Source: JBLHKW01 sp047618565 (GTDB lineage: Bacteria > Planctomycetota > UBA1135 > GCA-002686595). From it: DNA of 26,094 bases. The stretch is from positions 1 through 26,094 of the forward strand of contig JBLHKW010000065.1 of NCBI GenBank assembly GCA_047618565.1, given 5' to 3'. Below the pieces are notes generated by a model. It was not told the DNA's origin. It ran no database searches and worked only from the letters and a program-made list of their open reading frames with translations. Positions within the stretch are counted from its first letter, which is position 1, and every line of letters begins with the position of its first letter. A program made the position numbers and the translations under genes. Positions 8,118 through 13,614 of the stretch are shown here, piece after piece.

Positions 8118-8791
8118 AAGCGCAGGACGCACTCCTGCACCTGGAGCAGGTCACGCGCAGCTACGCGGATCCTGGGCAAGCCGGCCGCTTCGAGCTCGCG
8201 CCCACGACGCTCTCGGTCGAAAAAGGTAGCTGGACCGCGATCAGCGGCCGCTCGGGTACGGGCAAGACGACCCTCATAAACCTGCTCGCGGGACTGGACC
8301 GTCCCGACTCCGGTCGCGTCTGGATGTTTGGCCGCGACGTGACCGACGTACCCTCCGGCGCACTCTCCGAGCTCCGACGCAAGCGGGTCGGCATCGTGTA
8401 CCAGGACTTTTTCTTCCTGGAACACCTGAGCGTGTGGCAGAACGTGAGCTGCCGCCTCGTGCCCGCCGGAGTGTCCGCCAGCGAGCGCCGGGAGCGCGCC
8501 GAACAGCTGCTCGAGACCTTCGGCTTGGCCGACGCCGCGCGCCGACGACCCCGTGAACTGTCCGGCGGCGAGCAACAGCGCGTGGCGCTGGCGCGCGCCG
8601 TCATCGACAACCCGGATGTGCTCCTTGCAGATGAGCCCACATCGAGTGTCGACGCCCGGACAGGAGCGTCCATCGTCTCGTTCCTGGAGATCCTGCGTGC
8701 GCAAGGCATGACGATCGTAGCGATCAGCCACGACCCCACGCTCCTGCAGCCGGCCAGCCACCGCATCGACATGGATGGACCGCGGCCGTGA
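8114..8791 (+). CDS. ABC transporter ATP-binding protein (MacB/LolD-like)
   Basis: 225 residues from the GTG overlapping the permease stop. All ABC motifs are present: Walker A GRSGTGKT (45-52), Q-loop Gln97 (VYQDFFF), signature LSGGEQQR (149-156), Walker B VLLADEP (169-175), D-loop SSVD and H-loop His206. Size and sequence fit the LolD/MacB/FtsE class that energises FtsX-type permeases; it should work as a dimer with the permease encoded just upstream. The usual Leu in the Walker A flank and the Asp-Glu catalytic pair are intact, so it should hydrolyse ATP. Its TGA overlaps the GTG of the next gene. Confidence 0.93.
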   Translation: MKAQDALLHLEQVTRSYADPGQAGRFELAPTTLSVEKGSWTAISGRSGTGKTTLINLLAGLDRPDSGRVWMFGRDVTDVPSGALSELRRKRVGIVYQDFFFLEHLSVWQNVSCRLVPAGVSASERRERAEQLLETFGLADAARRRPRELSGGEQQRVALARAVIDNPDVLLADEPTSSVDARTGASIVSFLEILRAQGMTIVAISHDPTLLQPASHRIDMDGPRP

Positions 8792-9777
8792 TCCTGAACG
8801 CGTGGACCATCGCCTCGCTGTTCCTGTCGGGCCTGGCAGCCTGCCTCGCGCTCGTCCTGTCCACGGTCTCGATGCGCGCGCTCCTGCGCCGCCGCCATGC
8901 GCCCGCCCTGGAGGCCGACGAGGACAGCCTGCACCTGCTCGCACTTCTGGTGGTCGTACTCGCCAGCATCCGGTTCGTCGCATGGCCGCTCTTCTACGGC
9001 CTGCTGAAGAGCTTCGTCCCGGAGGTCGCCTCCTCGGGTGTCATGTGCGCCTTCGGAGTCACGCAGCTCGATACGACCCTGGTCGGCAGCCTGGAACTGA
9101 TCAAACCCACCACCTTGCTCGCCCTCGGAGCCTGGTGCAGCCTGAGCCTTGCCAGCCAGCGCTCCGGAAACGACCGACTGGTCGCCCCCTTGCTCATCTG
9201 CGCCGTCCCGCTCGCCCTGCTCGCACTCGCCGACAGCGCGACCGAGATCGCCTACGTGCTCGGCGAGCGCGGCACGGCGGCGGTCACCTGCTGCTCACAG
9301 CTACTCGACACCCAGGCCGCCGGCTACACCGCCAGCTCCGGCGCACTCGCCGCCCTGGGCTCACACTCCCCCGCCACCAACCTGGCCCTGTTCGCGCTCT
9401 CCCACATCGCGCTGCTCGCAACCCTCCGCCTCGGCCTGCGCCCCCCCCCGCGCACCTGGCTGCTCGCCACCACAGCCGCCCTGGGCCTTGCAAACCTCGC
9501 ACTCGCACGCTGGGTCTGGATCGATACGGTCGCGCCCATCGTCCTGCAACTGCCCTACCACCACTGCATCTACGAAGTACTGACCGAGGTGCCCGTCATG
9601 GCCCTGGCCGCCATCCTGACCGTCTTCGGCAACGGAGCCCTCACCTGGCCCCTGCTCCTCTCCCCATGCTCGCGACGAGCGCCCTCAGAAATCGCCCATG
9701 TCCAGCGCGCGATCTATAAGCTGTGCGCACTGGCCCTCGCCACCTCCGCAATAATCGTGCTCACCCACGCCCTCTGA
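8788..9777 (+). CDS. Multi-pass membrane protein with conserved-looking Cys/His motifs, unknown family
   Basis: 329 residues with about seven to eight hydrophobic segments (about 6-28, 48-72, 104-122, 131-150, 196-213, 225-241, 267-290, 311-328). I cannot name a family. Unusual polar residues sit at probable membrane boundaries: Cys87 in VMCAFGVTQ, a vicinal pair Cys168-Cys169 in TCCSQ, and His258-His259-Cys260 in YHHCIYE, plus an acidic EADED (42-46) in the first loop. Together with the NosL-like protein and the selenothiol lipoprotein next to it, these would fit a membrane thiol-redox or metal-transfer component. It contains a C9 run (9441-9449) encoding Pro. Its start overlaps the ATPase stop (GTGA), and it ends 5 nt before the selenoprotein gene. 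Confidence 0.72.
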   Translation: MILNAWTIASLFLSGLAACLALVLSTVSMRALLRRRHAPALEADEDSLHLLALLVVVLASIRFVAWPLFYGLLKSFVPEVASSGVMCAFGVTQLDTTLVGSLELIKPTTLLALGAWCSLSLASQRSGNDRLVAPLLICAVPLALLALADSATEIAYVLGERGTAAVTCCSQLLDTQAAGYTASSGALAALGSHSPATNLALFALSHIALLATLRLGLRPPPRTWLLATTAALGLANLALARWVWIDTVAPIVLQLPYHHCIYEVLTEVPVMALAAILTVFGNGALTWPLLLSPCSRRAPSEIAHVQRAIYKLCALALATSAIIVLTHAL

Positions 9778-9782
9778 CCCCC

Positions 9783-10202
9783 ATGAAACTCCCCACCCTC
9801 GCACGCGCCCTACTCCTGGCCCTGCCCCTGGCCGCCTGCACCTCCGATCGCCCCCAAGCCGCCCCCGAAGCCATCCCTGAGGCAAAGACCGAAGCCGCGA
9901 TCGAGACCCACCTGCCCGAGGTCCGCTACTACGTCATAGCCGACACCTGACCCTTCTGCCAACAAGTCGTAGCCGCCGTGCGTGAGCTACAGCCCGAATA
10001 CGCCGACCGAGTCACCTTCACCATCATCCCCGCCGAAGAAACCGCCCGCTCCCCCGAAGCCCTCGAGGAATACGGCTTCACCGACCAAAAACACGGCCTC
10101 GTAATCTTCAGCGCCAACGGCGAAGCCCAGGTCAAAATCCCCGGCCACCAGTTCGGCCGCAAAGAAATCACCGCCGGCATCAAGCAAGTACTAACGCAAT
10201 AG
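9783..10202 (+). CDS. Thioredoxin-fold lipoprotein, probable selenoprotein (in-frame TGA = Sec56)
   Basis: Read through the TGA at 9948-9950, one frame gives 139 residues. A lipoprotein signal ends in LPLAAC (Cys19); a linker follows, then the strand VRYYVIADT, the motif U56-P-F-C59 and helix QQVVAAVRELQPEY. The remaining beta-alpha pattern is thioredoxin-like, including RVTFTIIPAEE, HGLVIFSANGEA and PGHQFGRKEI. The TGA occupies the position of the first redox Cys of a CPFC motif, the usual Sec/Cys exchange position in UxxC selenoproteins, and the frame stays coding on both sides with the same codon bias. A hairpin lies just downstream. Function: probably a periplasmic or outer-membrane-facing thiol oxidoreductase serving the upstream metal/ABC system. 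The alternative is a disrupted gene or a base error (TGC to TGA). A gene finder would give a 55-residue lipoprotein and a separate GTG-started ORF at 9978. No selA/B/C/D is in the window. Confidence 0.75.
9966..9993 (+). promoter_or_regulatory. Candidate bacterial SECIS hairpin after the in-frame TGA
   Basis: GTAGC (9969-9973) pairs perfectly with GCTAC (9986-9990). One C/A mismatch further out, G9966-C9993 and U9967-G9992 extend the stem. The 12-nt apical region begins C-G, and an inner GC/GC pair could close it to a CGU loop. The stem starts 18 nt after the TGA. A stem-loop at this distance with a G among the first two loop bases agrees with what is known of bacterial SECIS elements, which bind SelB. 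The stem is short and GC-rich DNA forms such hairpins easily, so this is supportive only. Confidence 0.45.
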
Positions 10203-10204
10203 AC

Positions 10205-10302
10205 GTACAGGAGCCTGGCTCAGATCCGCCGCCCCCCCCTCCCACTAACACCCCCCCCCGCCCCTCCTCACCAGGGCGACGGATCTGTGCCTGGCTCCGT
10301 AC
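10205..10302. repeat. REP/MITE-like inverted repeat with C-tract core, fills the whole intergenic gap
   Basis: The left arm (about 10205-10230) and right arm (about 10272-10302) are near-perfect inverted copies, sharing GTAC, GGAGCC, GGC and CAGATCCG with only a few mismatches. Each arm also contains a small internal palindrome (GAGCC..GGCTC). The core holds C8 (10232-10239) and C9 (10251-10259) runs. The element begins 2 nt after the upstream stop and ends directly at the ATG at 10303, so it supplies the whole 5' leader of the next gene. This resembles REP-type repeats mobilised by RAYT transposases; copy number elsewhere is unknown. Confidence 0.7.
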
Positions 10303-10857
10303 ATGGGAAAGACCCACCCCCACCTCGACAAACCCCTGCGCGACTTCCTCACGTCGCACCCCCTCTTCTTCGTCGCATCCGCCCCGCGCGCCGACAGCGG
10401 CCACATCAACCTTTCCCCCAAGGGCCTCGACACCTTCAAGATCCTCGCCCCCGATGAGATCGCCTACCTCGACCTCGTCGGCAGCGGCATCGAGACCGTC
10501 GCGCATGTGCGCGAGAACGAGCGCCTGGTACTGATGTTCTGTGCCTTCGCCGGCCCGCCACGAATCGTTCGCCTCTGGGGTCGCGCGCGCGTCGTCGAGC
10601 CCGAAGACGATGCCTTCAATTCTCTGCGCGCGAACTTCGAGTCTGAACTCGCCGTGCGTGCAATCATCACGTTGAAGCTCTCGCGCATCGCCGACTCATG
10701 CGGTTACGGCGTACCCCTCTTCGAGTACAAGGGCGACCGCCCGCAACTAGATTACTGGCGTGAACAGAAAAGCGCCGCCGAAATCGAAGCCTACAAGACC
10801 AGAATGAACGCGCGCAGCATCGACGGCTTGCCCGGCCTGCGTTCACGCTGTCCTTAG
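10303..10857 (+). CDS. Pyridoxamine 5'-phosphate oxidase family protein (FMN-binding split barrel)
   Basis: 184 residues. The N-terminal part (PLFFVASAPRADSGHINLSPKGLDTFKIL) and the strand block that follows (RLVLMFCAFAGPPRIVRLWGRARVV) match the PNPOx-like flavin/F420 split-barrel family. The C-terminal SCGYGVPLFEYKGDR is typical of the pyridoxamine oxidase-related subgroup often annotated as general stress or FMN-binding proteins. It is unlikely to be the PdxH of vitamin B6 synthesis; the substrate is unknown. The only ATG close to the family start follows directly on a repeat arm, leaving no conventional ribosome binding site. Unlike the preceding operon it is separated by the repeat element, so it may be transcribed independently. 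Confidence 0.87.
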   Translation: MGKTHPHLDKPLRDFLTSHPLFFVASAPRADSGHINLSPKGLDTFKILAPDEIAYLDLVGSGIETVAHVRENERLVLMFCAFAGPPRIVRLWGRARVVEPEDDAFNSLRANFESELAVRAIITLKLSRIADSCGYGVPLFEYKGDRPQLDYWREQKSAAEIEAYKTRMNARSIDGLPGLRSRCP

Positions 10858-10967
10858 TACCGCCGGACAAAAGTACCGCCTGACAGACTCCTCTGGATGC
10901 CCGCACAGCAACATCCACTTCGGGCCGGCACCCGGAAACGCAGCCGAGCCCGTGCATCAGGCGGTAC
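10856..10967. repeat. Second inverted-repeat element (GTACCGCC family) just after the PNPOx gene
   Basis: Two direct copies of a 14-nt unit, differing at one base, lie at 10856-10869 and 10872-10885; the first overlaps the stop codon. An inverted perfect 11-nt copy (TCAGGCGGTAC) is at 10957-10967, pairing with 10873-10883. The outline, with GTAC at the outer end of each arm, is like the element at 10205-10302 but the sequence differs. The remaining gap to the next gene (10968-11318) holds one hairpin and otherwise nothing recognisable. Confidence 0.6.
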
Positions 10968-11080
10968 CTCCACGCACCGCGCCGATGTGAAACGTCCCGT
11001 CATGGCGCCGAAACGCCCCTCCAGCGGCTTGCCATCACCCCAATAGCTGCACGCCCCGCCTCGCCGCTATCTTCACGCCT

Positions 11081-11103
11081 CCGTAGCGAGAACGTCGCTA
11101 CGG
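11081..11103. repeat. Perfect 9-bp stem-loop
   Basis: CCGTAGCGA (11081-11089) and TCGCTACGG (11095-11103) with loop GAACG. No T tract follows on either strand, so it is not a canonical intrinsic terminator. It could be a repeat fragment or an mRNA structure between the PNPOx gene and the metalloprotease gene. Confidence 0.55.
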
Positions 11104-11318
11104 CGCCCTCTGGCCCGCTTCAGGACTGCGGGTATTCCACGAGGTACCGCTGCACCGACCCAAAGCGCGATCAAACTTTCGCGCAACTTTTGTATCCAGG
11201 GTCACTGCCCCATACGGACATAACTTCGTAGTGTTGATAAACGTCAGCGGCCTACATGTCCGCCTACCGGCCTGCCCTTCACGGTTTCCAACCTCAAATA
11301 TATAAGGATCTCTTCGTG

Positions 11319-13094
11319 ATGAAGCTCTCCTCTGGTTTCGTCGGTGCATTCGCACTGGCGAGCGCCACCCTCGTCGGCAACTTGCACGCCCAGCGGCAAA
11401 CTCCGATCTCGCTTGCGCAGCAAGCCAATTCCGTCCTTGGACTCTCCGGAAGCACCATCGGCGACCTCAACATCTCGCGCAATGCGGATGAGAGCATCCG
11501 CGCCGAGCTGATCGTCGCCGGCGCGCCGATCTCTCTCGACCTCGTGCAACACTCCGTGCGTGCCGACAACTTCGAAGTGCGTGCGCAGCGCGCCGATGGC
11601 AGCTGGGATGTCCTGCCCGCCGAGCCCATCCGCACCTACCTCGGCACCGTGGTCGGCGAACAGGACAGCCTGGTCGCAGCCTCGATCCTCGATGACGGTC
11701 TGCACGCCCGCGTGCGCCGCGCCAACGGTGAGGAATTCTGGATCGAGCCCCTGGCTCCGCGCGTGCACGAGGCCAGCATCGGCCAGCACGTGATCTACCG
11801 CAGCGCCGACGTGATCGACGAAGGCCACACATGTGATGCGGATCTCTTCGCGCCGGCCGTCGCCTCCGGCCATCTCTCCAATGGCACCGGCGTGCAGTAC
11901 GGCACGGGTTCAGTCACGGCCGACATCGCCTGTGACGCTGACTTCGAGTTCTTCTCGAACTACGGCGCGGGCACCCAGTCCCGCATCGAGTCGATCATCA
12001 ACTCGGTCAACCTGCAGTACTCCTCCTCGGTTGGCATCTCGCACGCGATCACGACGATCCTCATCCGCAGTTCGTCCAACGACCCCTACACCAAGAAGGT
12101 CTCCGACCAGCTGCTCAACGAGCTGCGCACGGAGTGGAACAACAACCAGACCGGCGTGGACCGCGACGTCGTGCACCTCTTCACCGGGCGTGGCCTGGCG
12201 GGTAGCACCATCGGCATCGCCTACCTGAACGCCGTCTGCAACCTGAACATCGCCTACGGCCTGGTCGAGTCGGACTTCAACAACAACTTCGCCTGCAGCA
12301 CAGACCTCTCGGCCCACGAACTCGGCCACAACTGGGGCGCGAACCACTGCTCGTGTTCCGGCTTTACGATGAACGCATCGATCACGTGCGCGAACCAGTT
12401 CAATCCGAGCGGGACCATCCCCGCGATCACGGCCTACCGTGACTCACAGTCATGCTTCGGTGCCCCGGCCGCCACGGGCAGCGTCGCCGGCATGATCACG
12501 GACTCGTCCAACGGCTCGCCCATCGCCGGTGCGACGGTTCAGGCTGACAGTGGCCAGTCCGACGTGACTGCCGCCGACGGCACCTACTCCATCGCCGGAG
12601 TCACGACCGGTTCCCGTACGATCACTGCATCCGCTCCCGGCTTCACCGCCGCGAACGCGAACGCCAACGTCAACGAGAACCAGTCCACGACCGTCAACAT
12701 CGCCCTGGACGCGGCCGCGGCCGGATCCCAGGCCGTCGTTGAGTGCATCACCTACACCTCCACGGGTGGCCAGAACAGTGACCGCAACCTGTTCATCGGC
12801 GTCACAATCATGGACGACGGTGGAGCCCCGGTCGCCGGTGCGACGGTGTCCGTCTCCGTCGACCTGGACGGCGGTGCCTTTGGTACGGCCAGCGCCACTA
12901 CCGACAGCGCGGGTGAGGTGACCTTCCAGGCCAAGAACTCGCCGAACGGCTGCTTCGAGACGGACGTCACCGGCGTCAGCGCGGCCGGCCTGACCTTCGA
13001 CGGCACCGAGCCGCTCAACGGTTTCGCCAAGGGCTCGGACTCGACCCCCGACGCCGACTGCCGTACGGGCTCGGACGGCTGCGGTGCTGGTTGA
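11319..13094 (+). CDS. Secreted M12-type zinc metalloprotease with carboxypeptidase-regulatory-like domain
   Basis: 591 residues. A signal peptide (KLSSGFVGAFALASATLVGNLHA, cleavage about residue 25) is followed by a propeptide-like region, then a reprolysin-type catalytic domain (about 185-390). The zinc motif is HELGHNWGANH (333-343) and a likely Met-turn TMN lies downstream; a cysteine-rich stretch CSCSGF follows the third histidine. After it come a carboxypeptidase-regulatory-like/CNA-B type beta domain (about 400-475) and a Big-like domain with GAPVAGATVSV (about 490-570). It should be exported to degrade extracellular or surface protein; targets are unknown. AAGGAT (11304-11309) is a reasonable ribosome binding site for the ATG at 11319; a GTG immediately before (11316) is possible. 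An ATG at 11256 would put 21 residues before the signal peptide and is less likely. Confidence 0.92.
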   Translation: MKLSSGFVGAFALASATLVGNLHAQRQTPISLAQQANSVLGLSGSTIGDLNISRNADESIRAELIVAGAPISLDLVQHSVRADNFEVRAQRADGSWDVLPAEPIRTYLGTVVGEQDSLVAASILDDGLHARVRRANGEEFWIEPLAPRVHEASIGQHVIYRSADVIDEGHTCDADLFAPAVASGHLSNGTGVQYGTGSVTADIACDADFEFFSNYGAGTQSRIESIINSVNLQYSSSVGISHAITTILIRSSSNDPYTKKVSDQLLNELRTEWNNNQTGVDRDVVHLFTGRGLAGSTIGIAYLNAVCNLNIAYGLVESDFNNNFACSTDLSAHELGHNWGANHCSCSGFTMNASITCANQFNPSGTIPAITAYRDSQSCFGAPAATGSVAGMITDSSNGSPIAGATVQADSGQSDVTAADGTYSIAGVTTGSRTITASAPGFTAANANANVNENQSTTVNIALDAAAAGSQAVVECITYTSTGGQNSDRNLFIGVTIMDDGGAPVAGATVSVSVDLDGGAFGTASATTDSAGEVTFQAKNSPNGCFETDVTGVSAAGLTFDGTEPLNGFAKGSDSTPDADCRTGSDGCGAG

Positions 13095-13117
13095 TCCCGA
13101 CGGACACCCATGACGAC

Positions 13118-13133
13118 AGCCTGCACGCAGGCT
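13118..13133. repeat. Short hairpin after the metalloprotease stop
   Basis: AGCCTGC (13118-13124) and GCAGGCT (13127-13133) with a 2-nt turn, 24 nt after the stop codon. It overlaps the left edge of the element at 13130-13298. No T run follows. Confidence 0.45.
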
Positions 13134-13298
13134 AGCAGCCCGTGGTGAAACTCACGACCCGCTCAACGCCGCCAGGCTCCGCCCTGGCGGCGTTGCGCTT
13201 CCTCCGAGTATCCACGAATACGCGTCGTCAACGCGCCTTGCCAGATCGAATCCTGACGCCTTCGAGCCCGCCGTGACTTTCACCACGGGCTGCTAGCC
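13130..13298. repeat. MITE-like element A: 27-nt terminal inverted repeats
   Basis: Arms 13130-13156 and 13272-13298 are reverse complements over 27 positions with one mismatch; both contain GCTAGC next to CAGCCCGTGG. The 115-nt interior has no gene but carries the strong hairpin at 13164-13195. Its right arm shares GCTAGCC (13292-13298) with the left arm of the next element, so the two abut or overlap. No transposase is present. Confidence 0.7.
13164..13195 (+). terminator. Strong 13-bp hairpin, possible terminator of the metalloprotease gene
   Basis: CAACGCCGCCAGG (13164-13176) pairs perfectly with CCTGGCGGCGTTG (13183-13195), 6-nt loop, 70 nt after the metalloprotease stop. The downstream sequence (CGCTTCCTCC) is pyrimidine-rich but has no run of T, so termination is plausible but not certain. 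Confidence 0.5.
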
Positions 13299-13495
13299 CG
13301 GATAATTCATGAAGCGCGAGCCAAAACGCGTCGATTCGGCTTCTGGTGCTGCTTCTCGCGCGTTGGCCCCGGAGGCGACCCTTACGGGTCGTCGAGGATG
13401 CCAACGCGCGAGAAGTGCCGCCAGAAGCCGAAAGGACGGCGAAGCCGGCCGGTCGTCGCGTTTGGGCCGCGTCTTCATGAATTATTCGGGCTAGC
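13292..13495. mobile_element. MITE-like element B: 204-bp long palindrome with 23-nt terminal inverted repeats
   Basis: Terminal arms 13292-13314 and 13473-13495 are inverted copies with one mismatch, containing AATTCATGAAG and ending in GCTAGC. Further in, 13335-13374 and about 13400-13432 are again inverted copies (TTCGGCTTCTGG and CTCGCGCGTTGGC with their complements), so nearly the whole element folds on itself. Because of this symmetry both strands carry a 61-codon ORF running from arm to arm; these are probably not genes. It looks like a non-autonomous transposable element or a deleted insertion sequence. I cannot assign an IS family. Confidence 0.7.
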
Positions 13496-13500
13496 GGCGT

Positions 13501-13538
13501 GAACTGGCCCCGGGGGATCCGTCCTCCGGGGCCAGTTC
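13501..13538. terminator. Strong hairpin between convergent genes, possible bidirectional terminator
   Basis: GAACTGGCCCCGG (13501-13513) and CCGGGGCCAGTTC (13526-13538) pair over 13 bp, with a further GGA/TCC pair inside. It lies between the plus-strand metalloprotease and the minus-strand glycosyltransferase, about 77 nt after the latter's stop. Flanking T runs are poor on both strands (TATT on the plus strand). The rest of 13539-13614 holds nothing recognisable. Confidence 0.55.
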
Positions 13539-13614
13539 TATTCGGGTGGCCTTGAGCTGACACATCACCTGACCCGCTTCAACTCCGCAAGGCTGGCGCG
13601 AACTGCGAAGCAGC

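Noticed and set aside
9978..10202. A separate 74-residue GTG-started gene downstream of a 55-residue lipoprotein gene
   Set aside because: Both are in one frame and separated only by a TGA located in a thioredoxin redox motif; the second piece alone would lack the first strand and the catalytic motif.
13309..13494. 61-codon ORFs on both strands of the element at 13292-13495
   Set aside because: They arise from the palindrome itself: both begin and end in the inverted arms and resemble one another; no family is seen.
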